A stretch of DNA of 64,000 bases, taken from assembly GCA_965261915.1 (NCBI GenBank), contig CBDHDW010000013.1, forward strand, positions 2,542,001 through 2,606,000, in the 5' to 3' direction. Position numbers and translations under genes: made by a program. This DNA is from JAIBDK01 sp965261915 (lineage in GTDB: Bacteria > Pseudomonadota > Gammaproteobacteria > Arenicellales > Poriferihabitantaceae). Shown piece by piece: positions 8,636-17,216 of the stretch; within the stretch, counting starts at the first letter, position 1, and every line of letters begins with the position of its first letter. Under the pieces are notes generated by a model, which was given only the letters and a program-made list of their open reading frames with translations, was not told the DNA's origin and searched no databases.

Positions 8636-9763
8636 TTAACTTTCAACCGCTACGGGAATATTATAACCATGATCTTTTAAAATGGCATGCTGTTTAGCTT
8701 TTTGTAAATCGCTAGCAACCATTTCAGCACACATCTCTTCTACTGTTATTTGTGGCACCCAACCTAACTTTTCTTTTGCTTTTGTTGGGTCGCCCAGTAA
8801 GGTTTCAACTTCAGCGGGGCGGAAATAACGAGGGTCAACACGAACAATTACATCTCCTATATTTAATGCATGTGCATTATCGCTTGTAATTGCTTTAACG
8901 GTAGCTATTTCGGCCAGCCCTTCGCCAGTAAATTCAAGTTCAATGCCTACTTCTTTCGCTGATAGCGTAACAAATTCACGTACAGAAATTTGTTTACCTG
9001 TTGCGATAACAAAATCATCAGCAGTTTCTTGTTGCAGCATCATCCATTGCATACGGACATAATCTTTAGCATGACCCCAATCACGTAAGGCATCCATGTT
9101 ACCAAGGTATAAACACTTTTCTAAGCCTTGAGAAATATTAGCAATTGCACGGGTAATTTTGCGGGTTACAAAGGTTTCACCACGGCGAGGAGATTCATGG
9201 TTAAATAAAATACCATTACATGCATACATGCCGTAAGATTCACGGTAGTTAACGACTATCCAATACGCATACATTTTGGCAACCGCATAAGGCGAACGCG
9301 GATGAAATGGTGTGGTTTCTTTTTGTGGAATTTCTTGCACTTCACCATAAAGCTCAGACGTAGAAGCTTGATAGAATTTTGTTTTCTTTTCTAAACCTAA
9401 AAAGCGAATGGCTTCTAATAAACGCAGCGTTCCCATGGCATCAACATCAGCGGTATATTCTGGGCATTCAAATGAAACAGCAACATGCGATTGCGCACCT
9501 AAGTTATATACTTCATCTGGCTGCACATCGTTTATAATACGCGTTAGGTTAGATGAATCGGTTAAATCACCGTAATGTAAGAAAAAGTTTTGGTTCTTTT
9601 CATGGTTATCTTGATAAATATGATCAACACGTTCAGTGTTTAAAGATGAAGCGCGTCGCTTAATACCATGCACCTCATAACCTTTTTCTAATAATAACTC
9701 GGCAAGGTACGAGCCATCTTGGCCGGTAACACCAGTAATTAACGCCACTTTATTTTTTGTCAT
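8636..9763 (-). CDS. gmd: GDP-mannose 4,6-dehydratase
   Basis: The 375-residue Gmd makes GDP-4-keto-6-deoxy-D-mannose from GDP-mannose. It has the NADP-binding ALITGVTGQDGSYLAELL at 7-24, VYNLGAQSHVAVSFE near 85, QASTSELYGEVQEIPQ with the catalytic Ser/Glu near 130-146 and YAVAKMYAYWI (YxxxK) near 158. The NHESPRRGETFVTRKI block is diagnostic for Gmd. It is the first intact gene of the O-antigen operon. Upstream on the same strand lie fossils of gmm and a phosphohexomutase gene, so the GDP-mannose supply genes must be elsewhere in the genome. Confidence 0.97.
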   Translation of the reverse strand: MTKNKVALITGVTGQDGSYLAELLLEKGYEVHGIKRRASSLNTERVDHIYQDNHEKNQNFFLHYGDLTDSSNLTRIINDVQPDEVYNLGAQSHVAVSFECPEYTADVDAMGTLRLLEAIRFLGLEKKTKFYQASTSELYGEVQEIPQKETTPFHPRSPYAVAKMYAYWIVVNYRESYGMYACNGILFNHESPRRGETFVTRKITRAIANISQGLEKCLYLGNMDALRDWGHAKDYVRMQWMMLQQETADDFVIATGKQISVREFVTLSAKEVGIELEFTGEGLAEIATVKAITSDNAHALNIGDVIVRVDPRYFRPAEVETLLGDPTKAKEKLGWVPQITVEEMCAEMVASDLQKAKQHAILKDHGYNIPVAVES

Positions 9764-9766
9764 TTT

Positions 9767-9934
9767 CTAATTCCTTTCTTCTGTCTTTGATGATGTTGCG
9801 ACATAATCTGATGCTGGTGTTGGCACCACCCCGTAATAATCAACGCCAATACCGAATTGCGGTAAAGCCGCAGCACTCGCTTGAGCCATAGCGTAACTAC
9901 TCGGATGATTATCGATGGCTATCGCTACCTTGGT
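9767..9934 (-). pseudogene. Phosphohexomutase (ManB-like) internal fragment
   Basis: A 55-codon open stretch ending in TAG at 9767, three bases before the gmd start. It reads VAIAIDNHPSSYAMAQASAA, then LPQFGIGVDYYGVVPTPA. This follows the domain-1 pattern of phosphomannomutases and phosphoglucomutases (G-x-D-x-R-x-S-S ... G-x-V-PTPA), with N-H in place of the usual T-R. The catalytic serine loop and the other three domains are absent. ManB makes mannose-1-phosphate for GDP-mannose, so its remains next to gmd make sense. The homology is short and judged by eye. Confidence 0.5.
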
Positions 9935-10089
9935 AAAAGTTCTTTTTCATCAAACCATTGATAATTTAAATGCTGTTCAAGGGGCAATGATGATAACCTC
10001 CCATTAAAGATAATTTCATACGCTAGAACAATATAATGGGTAGAAAGTTTGTATTCTGAAAAATTATCATCATAAAAATGTTGATACTC
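9925..10089 (-). pseudogene. gmm: GDP-mannose mannosyl hydrolase (Gmm/WcaH) fragment
   Basis: About 55 codons ending at a TAG at 9925. The translation contains EYQHFYDDNFSEYKLSTHYI followed by VLAYEIIFNGRLSSLPLEQH and LNYQWFDEKELL, which lines up with the middle and C-terminal part of Gmm-type Nudix enzymes (WcaH has the same FYDDNFS ... THYVVL ... EQH.DY.W pattern). The Nudix box and N-terminus are missing, and the right end decays into sequence just before the IS5-type element at 10139. Together with the mutase piece it preserves a colanic-acid-like order (gmd, fcl, gmm, man genes) with a deletion between gmm and the mutase. Confidence 0.7.
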
Positions 10090-10138
10090 ACTTTATTTAG
10101 GGGCAGGATTATACGTGAGTTTTTTAGAAGATTACAGT

Positions 10139-10706
10139 AGACCTGCTTCACAATAGGTTATTTTTATGCGAGGAAGTGCCTGGAGGTATCATTTTATGAA
10201 AGCTTTGAAGATTTTAAGTGCACAACCTGCATTGTTTTTTCGACTATCGGGCATCCGCCTTACCGATTTCAACGCCCTGGTTGCGACACTTCATCCGATC
10301 GGGTTGAAAAGTGAGGAGAAACGCCTGTCCCGCAAAGACAGGCAACGTGCGATTGGGGGTGGGATGAACTATCGCCTGGAGTTCGCAGAACAGCTTCTGC
10401 TCTGCCTGATGTATTACCGAATCGATACCAGCCATGCTTTTATGGGGCTTGTATTCAATGTATCCTCTCCGACAGTTTGCCGCCGCATTCAAGCCATGAC
10501 AGAGTTGATGGCAGGCCATTTTCGGATGCCTGAACGTAAAGTAAAGTTGTCGGAAGTGGAAAAGGCTGATCTGCTTTACCTGATGATTGATGGTACTGAG
10601 CGTCCAGTTCAACGGCCCGGGAAGCCCTCGGCTCGAAAAGCAAAATATTCTGGCAAGAAAAAGAAGCACACGGCGTCCCACCAGATCATCACAGATGACA
10701 AGAAGT
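10139..10706 (+). mobile_element. IS5-type element, left half, with transposase N-terminal half
   Basis: The element begins with AGACCTGCTTCACAATAGG, the terminal repeat whose partner ends the right half at 20497. The transposase starts at ATG 10196, with GGAGG eight bases upstream, and is open through 10706, where an IS3-family element is inserted. The N-terminal part carries a helix-turn-helix (LLCLMYYRIDTSHAFMGLVF) and the first catalytic aspartate region LMIDGTERP, as in DDE_Tnp_4 transposases. Joining 10706 to 20096 after removing the duplicated AAGT restores one 284-codon frame, reading DDKKCILAVGCAHDG across the junction. The gene is therefore a single transposase split by insertion. 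Confidence 0.88.
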
Positions 10707-10751
10707 CGGAAGGTGTCAACCTCATATGGACAGTCATTTTAAAGATAACAT

Positions 10752-11819
10752 CTATTTCACATAACCAGCGGGCGTGAGTGTCGGGAAGTTAACACGGTCG
10801 CAACGCATAGTCCCATCATTGCTGGACTCTACGGGGTTGATTGCCACTGTTGCTGGTGGCAATGATGCTCTCGGTCGTCCTCGAACAAAGCGTTCGGGGT
10901 TCTGCCGGTAACGTTCATCAAGCGCTCGCTGCTTTTGCTCGACCACGTCACGATATCGTCCTGTAAAGACCTGTTCCGGGGTAAACCCTGCCAGCCCACT
11001 GTGATGGTGTTTGAAGTTGTACCAGTGGAAATAACCTTCACACCAGAGCCGCGCGTGTGACATCGTGTCAAAGCGACCGGGATAATCCGCTTGGTATTTC
11101 TGCGTCTTAAACTGACTTTCACTGAACGCATTATCATTGCTCACTCGAGGGCGGCTATGGCTACAGGTAACATCCCATTCTCGCATCAAGTCCAAATACC
11201 CGTGAGCGATCATCGGTGAACCACGATCCTGGTGTAGGGTAAGTTGACCAGGCTCAATACCATAGCGGGTGGTGGCCTCGTCCATCAGCTGCTTGGCTAG
11301 CGCGCTATTTTCCTTGCGTGAAACCATCCAGGCCACGACAAAGCGGCTGAACAGGTCGAGCACCACATATAGTGATAAGTAGATGCCCCGTCGCACCAGC
11401 GGCAGTTTCGTAATATCCCATGTCCAGACATCGTGCGGGCCCGTGGCTAACAGCCGCGGTATGGCATGGTGCTGTGCAGGCCGCTGATTGCGCCGATCAC
11501 CGGTCTCCTGCAGGCTGCGAAGTAGCCGGTGCAGGGTGCTCACCGAACACAGATATTGCTCCTGCTCAAGCAGGCGGTGATAGACCTCAGCGGGTGGCTG
11601 ATCACAATAAGGTTCACTGTGCAGCGTATCGATTACCGTTGCGCGTTCCTCGGCACTCAGTGCTCTCGGTTGCACAGCGTACTGCCGAGAACGTTGCGGC
11701 TCTAGATCACTGTCAGCTCGTTTTCTGTGCGCATAAACCCTGCTGCGATTGAGTCCCAGCGCACGGCACGCTTGCGACAATGGCCGTCTTGCAGGGCGAT
11801 GGGTAATCACGTTATTCAC
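10752..11819 (-). CDS. IS3-family transposase OrfB, copy 1
   Basis: A 355-residue integrase-core transposase. The N-terminal part has an HTH_21-like region (SQACRALGLNRSRVYAHRKR); the rve core shows the DDE residues in VWTWDITKL near 150, LTLHQDRGSPM near 210 and SNDNAFSESQFKTQKY near 244. Its ATG overlaps the orfA stop as ATGA, suggesting coupled translation rather than the classical IS3 frameshift. It differs from copy 2 by one visible residue (W for L in MREWDVTC). The frame is intact, so the copy may be active. Confidence 0.92.
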   Translation of the reverse strand: MNNVITHRPARRPLSQACRALGLNRSRVYAHRKRADSDLEPQRSRQYAVQPRALSAEERATVIDTLHSEPYCDQPPAEVYHRLLEQEQYLCSVSTLHRLLRSLQETGDRRNQRPAQHHAIPRLLATGPHDVWTWDITKLPLVRRGIYLSLYVVLDLFSRFVVAWMVSRKENSALAKQLMDEATTRYGIEPGQLTLHQDRGSPMIAHGYLDLMREWDVTCSHSRPRVSNDNAFSESQFKTQKYQADYPGRFDTMSHARLWCEGYFHWYNFKHHHSGLAGFTPEQVFTGRYRDVVEQKQRALDERYRQNPERFVRGRPRASLPPATVAINPVESSNDGTMRCDRVNFPTLTPAGYVK

Positions 11820-12220
11820 ACATCCTTCCCACTGCGTAAACGATCGAGCATCGACAAGGCTTTTTTTTGCAAATCCAGACAGTCGTTGGCAATCTCCAAC
11901 TTGCGGTTCAGGCGATTGTTTTCTTTCTCAAGCGGCTCGATGCGCCGTTGAGCCGGTGTCTTCGAGGGTGCCGGGCCGGGAGCACTCTTGCTCAGGCCAG
12001 CAACCCCGTTTTCGGCATACTCGCGGCGCCAGGCGGAGAGTTGATTGCTGTAGAGTTTCTCACGGCGTAACAGAGCACCCAGTTCACCGTGCTTACAGGC
12101 GTCAGCTTCGACCATCATGCGTAGCTTATACTCCGGCTTGAACTGGCGACGCGTGCGTTTCTCCAGTGCGGGCTCTGGTGTGACTTGTGTATTGAGTGGA
12201 TCTGAGTGTGCTTTTGGCAT
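11816..12220 (-). CDS. IS3-family transposase OrfA, copy 1
   Basis: A 134-residue DNA-binding partner of OrfB. It carries RRQFKPEYKLRMMVEADACK, then a helix-turn-helix ending in YSNQLSAWRREYAENGVAGL, and a C-terminal leucine-rich coiled coil (IEPLEKENNRLNRKLEIAND) as in HTH_Tnp_1/OrfA proteins. It overlaps orfB by 4 bp. The sequence is the same as in copy 2. Confidence 0.9.
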   Translation of the reverse strand: MPKAHSDPLNTQVTPEPALEKRTRRQFKPEYKLRMMVEADACKHGELGALLRREKLYSNQLSAWRREYAENGVAGLSKSAPGPAPSKTPAQRRIEPLEKENNRLNRKLEIANDCLDLQKKALSMLDRLRSGKDV

Positions 12221-12305
12221 TGTGTGGTTCCTGCATCCATAGCCCTGAAATCTATGTTATCCCAAACAGGGAGTGTATGGGATCAGGTTGACACACAGGG
12301 GAGTA

Positions 12306-13484
12306 ATACCAACGGCTCTATTGATTGACTGTTTTGGCCCAATTACGTGATGTAATTGATGTGATTGCCTGTTTGTCCTCTGCGAAGAAATTCCAGGCAT
12401 CGCAGCATTTGTCGACGATCTCATCGTAGGATTCAAACACAGAGATTGCCAGCTTGTTGGCGCGCAGGTAGGCCCAAACGTTTTCCATCGGGTTGAGTTC
12501 TGGCGCATAGGGCGGGAGTTTGAGCAGGGTGATGTTGTCTGGCACTTCCAGTTTTGCTGATCCGTGCCAGCCTGCACCGTGTCGAGGATGAGCAAGGCAT
12601 GGGCACCTGCCGCGACCGTCCTGGCGATCTCGCACAGATGTGCATTCATAGCGGACGTGTCCGCATGCGGCATGATCAGCGCAGCAGCCTCGGCGCGTTC
12701 GGGACAAACCGCGCTGAAGATATAGCCCGACGTATAACGTGTATCACGCGGCGCACGCGGCCGGGTTCCCCGTTCGGCCCATATACGTGTCAGCGTCCCT
12801 TGCTGACCCACACGGGCTTCGTCCTGAAACCAAATCTCCAATGGTTTGCCGCAGGCCGTTTTGGGCAGAACGGCCGCTACCTCTGCAGCGAAGTTTTTTT
12901 AAACGCATCCTGCGCATCCGGGTCGGATTTCGGATGCTGCGGGCGCACAGACAAGCGTCGAAAACCAAGTTTTACCAGTTGTTTGCCAACGGTCCGCTCA
13001 TGCATGACAACGCCAAAGTGTTCCTCAATCTTGCGCTTGAGGTCAATGCGCCGCCAGCGCACCACGCCGCCAGCGCACCACGCCGTCCGTTTCGGGATTC
13101 GGCCCCTCACGCACAAGCGATGCCAACTCCGCCTTCTGTGCCACGCTGAGCAGGGGCTGCCGTCCTGGCGAACGCCGGTTCGAGAGACCCTCAATCCCCG
13201 TGTCATTGTAACGGTGTACCCAGTCACGCAACGTCTGGCGGTCCATCCCGCAGTTCTCGGCCGCCGTCTTGCGGTCAGTGCCGTCCAAAATCAACGCAAT
13301 CGCCAGCATCCGTCGGGCCGCTTTCGCGTCCCTGCACGCCGCAGCGGCGCACCGAAGATCGCAGGCCGACTTGTCCGTTCGCATAATCTCTACTGTCATT
13401 AATACCTCCTATGATGATGACTACCGAATCACTTCAAATTCCCCGTGGAAAGCACAAAGTGTCAAATCCTTGGGCCGTTGGTAT
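12306..13484 (-). mobile_element. IS630-family element, copy A (inactivated)
   Basis: Bounded by the inverted ends ATACCAACGGC (12306) and GCCGTTGGTAT (ending 13484). The transposase reads from 13399 (helix-turn-helix part, TAAENCGMDRQTLRDWVHRY) to the DDE part ending near 12330. Compared with the intact copy at 44375-45535, it has a 16-bp tandem duplication at 13054-13085 and a 2-bp insertion near 12580, both frameshifts, so no functional protein can be made. It abuts the right end of IS3 copy 1. Confidence 0.9.
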
Positions 13485-13559
13485 AAGATCAACATAAATT
13501 CGATTCCAACTGTCAGAGAAACTGCGTATCGACATGGAGTTGAGATAAAATCGAATAAC

Positions 13560-13636
13560 GCCCCGGTAGCTCAGCCGGATAGAGCAGCCGCCTCCTAAGC
13601 GGCAGGTCGGAGGTTCGAATCCTCTCTGGGGCACCA
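13560..13636 (+). tRNA. tRNA-Arg (anticodon CCU)
   Basis: A complete 77-base cloverleaf including an encoded CCA. The acceptor stem GCCCCGG pairs with CTGGGGC; the anticodon stem GCCGC/GCGGC closes the loop CTCCTAA, giving anticodon CCT; the T arm has GGTTCGAATC. Discriminator A is followed by CCA at 13634-13636. It lies in a 257-bp gap between two IS630 copies that are in the same orientation. This tRNA reads the rare AGG codon and is a common integration site for islands, though no attachment repeat is visible here. Confidence 0.97.
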
Positions 13637-13741
13637 CTTACAGTCAATTTTTGCGCAACAGATAGGTCGCGTGTCGAACCAGACTTTCCAAATCACAGAC
13701 AAGCGCTTTCGAGAGAATAATTTTTCCAGCTTGCGGAACTT

Positions 13742-14695
13742 ATACCAACGGCTCTATTGATTGACTGTTTTGGCCCAATTACGTGATGTAATTGATGTGA
13801 TTGCCTGTTTGTCCTCTGCGAAGAAATTCCAGGCATCACAGCATTTGTCGACGATCTCATCGTAGGATTCAAACACAGAGATTGCCAGCTTGTTGGCGCG
13901 CAGGTAGGCCCAAACGTTTTCCATCGGGTTGAGTTCTGGCGCATAGGGCGGGAGTTTGAGCAGGGTGATGTTGTCTGGCACTTCCCGTTTTGCTGATCCG
14001 TGCCAGCCTGCACCGTCGAGGATGAGCAAGGCATGGGCACCTGCCGCGACCGTCTTGGCGATCTCGCACAGATGTGCATTCATAGCGGACGTGTCGGCAT
14101 GATCAGCGCAGCAGCCTCGGCGCGTTCGGGACAAACCGCGCCGAAGATATAGCCCGACGTATAACGTGTATCACGCGGCGCACGCGGCCGGGTTCCCCGT
14201 TCGGCCCATATACGTGTCAGCGTCCCTTGCTGACCCACACGGGCTTCGTCCTGAAACCAAATCTCCAATGGTTTGCCGCAGGCCGTTTTGGGCAGAACGG
14301 CCGCTACCTCTGCAGCGAAGTTTTTTTAAACGCATCCTGCGCATCCGGGTCGGATTTCGGATGCTGCGGACGCACAGACAAGCGTCGAAAACCAAGTTTT
14401 ACCCGTTGTTTGCCAACGGTCCGCTCATGTATGACAACGCCAAAGTGCTCCTCAATTTTGCGCTTGAGGTCAATGCGCCGCCAGCGCACCACGCCGTCCG
14501 TTTCGGGATCCGGCCCCTTACGCACAAGCGATGCCAACTCCGCCTTCTGTGCCACGCTGAGCAGGGGCTGCCGTCCTGGCGAACGCCGGTTCGAGAGACC
14601 CTCAATCCCCGCGTCATTATAACGGTGTACCCAGTCACGCAACGTCTGGCGGTCCATCCCGCAGTTCTCGGCCGCCGTCTTGCGGGTCCCCTGGG
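13742..14695 (-). mobile_element. IS630-family element, copy B (truncated)
   Basis: It starts at the ATACCAACGGC end and matches copies A and C until 14695, where it is cut within the helix-turn-helix region and joined to an IS1595 transposase fragment. The DDE part also has a small deletion around 14098-14102 relative to copy C (the AACGGC-side frames break between MPTRPL and the downstream core). The promoter-proximal end of the transposase and the other inverted end are missing. It cannot be active. Confidence 0.88.
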
Positions 14696-15308
14696 TATTT
14701 CTTACAATGCCGCCTGGCGAATGAAGCACAAGCTTATGCAGGTGATGATGGAGCGGGATCACAATAACAAACTATCCGGGTTGATTGAATTGGATGATGC
14801 TTACTTGGGCGGCGAACGTACTGGGTGCAAGCCGGGACGTGGTGCTGCCGGTAAGACGCCTTTTGTGGCGGCGGTGGAGACCACCGCCGAACATTGCCCA
14901 ATTCGGGTTAAGTTATCGGTCGTAAAAGGTTTCCGCACAGAAGCGATTAAGTCATGGAGTCAGCAACATCTGACCGAGGGCAGTACTGTTATCTCCGATG
15001 GTTTGGCGTGCTTTAATGCCGTTGTCGAGGCCGGTTGCTTGCATGACAGGATTGTGTGCGGCGGCGGGAGAGGGTCTGTCGAAAAACCTGAGTTCTATTG
15101 GGTCAATACGATTCTGGGTAACTTAAAGAGTTCATTACGCAGTACCTATCATGCTATTCGACCTAAATATGCTCAGCGATACTTGTCGGAATTTCAGTAT
15201 CGTTTCAATCGTCGTTTTGATTTGAACGACCTCATTCCCAGACTTGCTTGCGCGGCACTCAGAACGCCACCGATGCCGGAAAACTTGCTGAAGATAGGCT
15301 TATGTTAG
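14696..15308 (+). pseudogene. IS1595-family (ISXO2-like) transposase, C-terminal two thirds
   Basis: About 204 codons of a DDE_Tnp_IS1595 transposase lacking its N-terminal zinc-ribbon part. It begins at LGISYNAAWRMKHKLMQVMM and carries LIELDDAYLGGERTG (first catalytic D), STVISDGLACFNAV (second), and YWVNTILGNLKSSLRSTYHA, ending with AQRYLSEFQYRFNRRFDL and a stop at 15308. The upstream junction at 14695 is with truncated IS630 copy B, so the open frame running through from 14166 is a chimera and not a real gene. A second, shorter piece of the same 3' end lies at 17123-17205. Confidence 0.88.
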
Positions 15309-15320
15309 GTGGTAATTAGG

Positions 15321-15378
15321 TAAAATGATACCTCTAGGCACTTCCTCGCATAAAAATAACCTATTGTGAAGCAGGTCT
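15321..15378 (-). repeat. 58-bp left end of the IS5-type element, inverted
   Basis: These 58 bases are the reverse complement of 10139-10196 with one mismatch, and include the terminal repeat and the leader up to the transposase start. The outer end (15378) lies exactly where the YqcI/YcgG reading frame is interrupted. A second copy of the IS5-type element therefore once inserted there, and its body was later replaced by the IS1595 fragment. Confidence 0.9.
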
Positions 15379-15547
15379 AGAAAACGCAGGGAAAATCCGC
15401 ATCACCTTCAAGCCGCGCTTTGATGTCTTGAACAGCTTCACCTTTCCATCCGTGCTGTGGCAGTGCTGATTGCGAGAGCAGTTGTCTCGGTTTTGGATGG
15501 GTTGTGGAAACAGTAGGATGATCGTTTGCGTCTAGGAGTATTTCCAT
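15377..15547 (-). pseudogene. YqcI/YcgG-like gene, N-terminal fragment
   Basis: Starts at ATG 15547 and reads 56 residues to a TAG created by the IS end at 15377. The end of the readable part, IKARLEGDADFPCVF, resembles the conserved F-P-C-x-F segment near the start of YqcI/YcgG family proteins (heme-associated or function unknown). The rest of the gene is lost. It follows the MFS transporter on the same strand, so the two probably formed a small operon. The family call is by eye from a short region. Confidence 0.5.
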
Positions 15548-15640
15548 AAGTCACCTCTATGAATTTGGGCACACCGGAGTGTTTTGGCAAAACCAATTTT
15601 CTGCGTATTCGATTTCAAGAGTGGTTCAGGTTGATGGGTC

Positions 15641-16801
15641 TTAATCTGGCGATGACCGAGAAACAAACCTGTCCCTTTTCCATATCAACACAACGAACGC
15701 GGTTAGAATGACCAGTGCAGCACCAAATAGGCCCATCGCATTCAGCAACCCGTATTTATCGGCAAGCGCACCACTTGCAATGACCGGAATTGAGAAACCG
15801 ACGTAGGCATAGACAAAGAGGCCTGCTGTCGCCCGCGCCCTGTTTTCAGGGACCCGTAATGAGAATTCGGAAAGTGATGCAAGGTAGGAGAAGCCGTATG
15901 ATGCAGCGCTTGTGATCGCTGTTCCCAAAAGCACCAAAGCGATTTGCTGGCTCCATGCGCCAAAGAGCATTGTACAAAACCCAGCAGGAACCATCACAAA
16001 GCCAATGCCAAGCGCGCTTGCATTTGTCATTTTTTTGGCGATCGGCTGACATAGAAACCCGATGAAAATTGCTAGGAAAATCACAGGCCCCGTCCAGCTG
16101 GCAAGATCATGTTGTTCCAGTTGCAACGGAACAACTGCGATAGTCATCCCAGTAGCAGACCACGCAAGCGCCATAGCAATTCCATAGACCCATGTGCCCG
16201 CAGGAAAGACAGGCAAACGCAATAGTGATACCGTTTTTTTGATATCGACGCGCGGTAGCACCAAAACACCAAGTGCGATAGCGGGCGCAAGCACGAACAA
16301 CACCAGAAAACTTGCTGGCAAAAAACTATGTCCTTGCAGCGTAAGGCTAACGCCAGTGGCGAGCGCACCGCCGCCGAAACCGAGCGACGTGGCTGATGTC
16401 ACCATCAAAGCTGCTGGTCTCGCGCGGTCTTCACCCATGATTTCTGTCATATAGGCTGTCCCCGCGGTTGTTGCGAATGCCGTACCAACCCCCAGTAAAA
16501 ACCGCGCAAAAACCAATGTGCCCCAGCTTGGAACGACAACAAGCAGGCAGGTTGCCAAAACGCCAAGTAACAAGGCAAAACAGATCGGTACCCGACGGCC
16601 AATGCGATCCGAAAGGCCGCCAAGCAACATAAGACTTGGCATAAGACCTGCAACATAAGCTGCAAATGCGACGGTTACTGCAGTTGCCCCAAGAACGTTC
16701 TGCCCGACGTAGCTGCTATACAAAGGCGCCTGTAGGTTCACCGCAAATGTAACCATAAAAAGGGCCAGTGCGAGAATGGCAATTGAGAGATACTTGGGCA
16801 T
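15641..16801 (-). CDS. MFS transporter
   Basis: A 12-TM major-facilitator protein, 386 residues from ATG 16801, preceded by a good Shine-Dalgarno (GGTGAGG); the GTG four codons upstream lies inside that site. The loop between TM2 and TM3, GGLSDRIGRRVPI, is the MFS signature, and VGTAFATTAGTAYMTEIMGE follows TM4. The C-terminal half carries NRARATAGLFVYAYVGFS. No substrate is evident; Bcr/CflA- or YfcJ-like drug or metabolite exporters look similar. It is cargo of the 7.8-kb unit between the two IS3 copies and appears intact, richer in GC than the O-antigen genes. Its downstream neighbour is truncated. Confidence 0.85.
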   Translation of the reverse strand: MPKYLSIAILALALFMVTFAVNLQAPLYSSYVGQNVLGATAVTVAFAAYVAGLMPSLMLLGGLSDRIGRRVPICFALLLGVLATCLLVVVPSWGTLVFARFLLGVGTAFATTAGTAYMTEIMGEDRARPAALMVTSATSLGFGGGALATGVSLTLQGHSFLPASFLVLFVLAPAIALGVLVLPRVDIKKTVSLLRLPVFPAGTWVYGIAMALAWSATGMTIAVVPLQLEQHDLASWTGPVIFLAIFIGFLCQPIAKKMTNASALGIGFVMVPAGFCTMLFGAWSQQIALVLLGTAITSAASYGFSYLASLSEFSLRVPENRARATAGLFVYAYVGFSIPVIASGALADKYGLLNAMGLFGAALVILTAFVVLIWKRDRFVSRSSPD

Positions 16802-16897
16802 CGTTAGCCTCACCTTGAAAGATTATAATTCGCGTTAGGGTTGACATAGAGGCCAAAGTATTACAATTTTTAAATTGTCCTAAATACAGTGTGAAAT

Positions 16898-16945
16898 ATG
16901 CCCCAGATCAGATTCAAAAATCTAGCCAAGACTATGATAGCACTC
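16898..16945 (+). pseudogene. Short 5' coding fragment cut by IS1634 end
   Basis: ATG at 16898 opens MPQIRFKNLAKTMIALL before the IS1634 terminus at 16945. The opening resembles small DUF1904-type (tautomerase-like) proteins, which start MPQI-R-x-K/R, but 16 residues are too few to be sure. It is divergent from the MFS gene. Confidence 0.25.
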
Positions 16946-17122
16946 CTGACTTCGACGGTTAACCCTCATAAGTCATTGATTTATAAAGAAACACAAAAAT
17001 ACCTAGGCACTACAAATGCCCAGATATTGAAGGATTATATCAATCAGTACAGGGGGTAAGCTGTGGTGGTCGCTTTTAATCCCATCACAGCATAGATTTT
17101 TTTTGCTTCTGGATTGATTTGA
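16945..17122 (-). mobile_element. IS1634-type element, 3'-end fragment
   Basis: Begins with the terminus CCTGACTTCGACGGT and matches the transposase-3' end of the full copies (24284 onward), including the last codons of the transposase, then stops at 17122. The break falls in TTGATTTGA, nine bases shared with the IS1595 sequence that follows, so the junction looks like a microhomology-mediated deletion. Confidence 0.9.
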
Positions 17123-17205
17123 GCGACCTCATTCCCAGACTTGCTTGCGCGGCACTCAGAACGCCACCGATGCCGGAAAACTTGCTGAATATAGGCTTAT
17201 GTTAG
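17123..17205 (+). pseudogene. IS1595-family transposase, 3'-end fragment
   Basis: The last 27 codons of the same transposase as 14696-15308, ending in the same stop, with one difference (LLNIGLC against LLKIGLC). The shared sequence continues a little past the stop (AGGTGGTAATTAGG) and then changes, which marks where the IS end or break lies. Confidence 0.85.
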
Positions 17206-17216
17206 GTGGTAATTAG

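Larger units (their letters stand above)
10707..12300 (-). mobile_element. IS3-family element, copy 1
   Basis: A 1594-bp element that is nearly identical to 18498-20091 and in the same orientation. The inner ends are inverted: TGTCAACCT near 10714 and AGGTTGACA ending at 12293. It holds overlapping orfA and orfB. Its left end sits in the IS5-type transposase after AAGT (10703-10706); the matching AAGT is found after copy 2 (20092-20095), not after copy 1. Copy 1 and copy 2 are therefore the two ends of a later insertion between direct repeats. Confidence 0.92.

Noticed and set aside
12554..13402. Long arginine/cysteine-rich frames on the plus strand of the IS630 copies
   Set aside because: They are antisense shadows of the transposase, repeated identically in every copy.
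13560..13741. Island integration at the tRNA-Arg 3' end
   Set aside because: No integrase gene and no repeat of the tRNA 3' sequence was found elsewhere in the window.
14166..15308. A 380-residue open plus-strand frame
   Set aside because: It is the antisense of IS630 copy B fused to an IS1595 fragment; only the part from about 14696 is real transposase.
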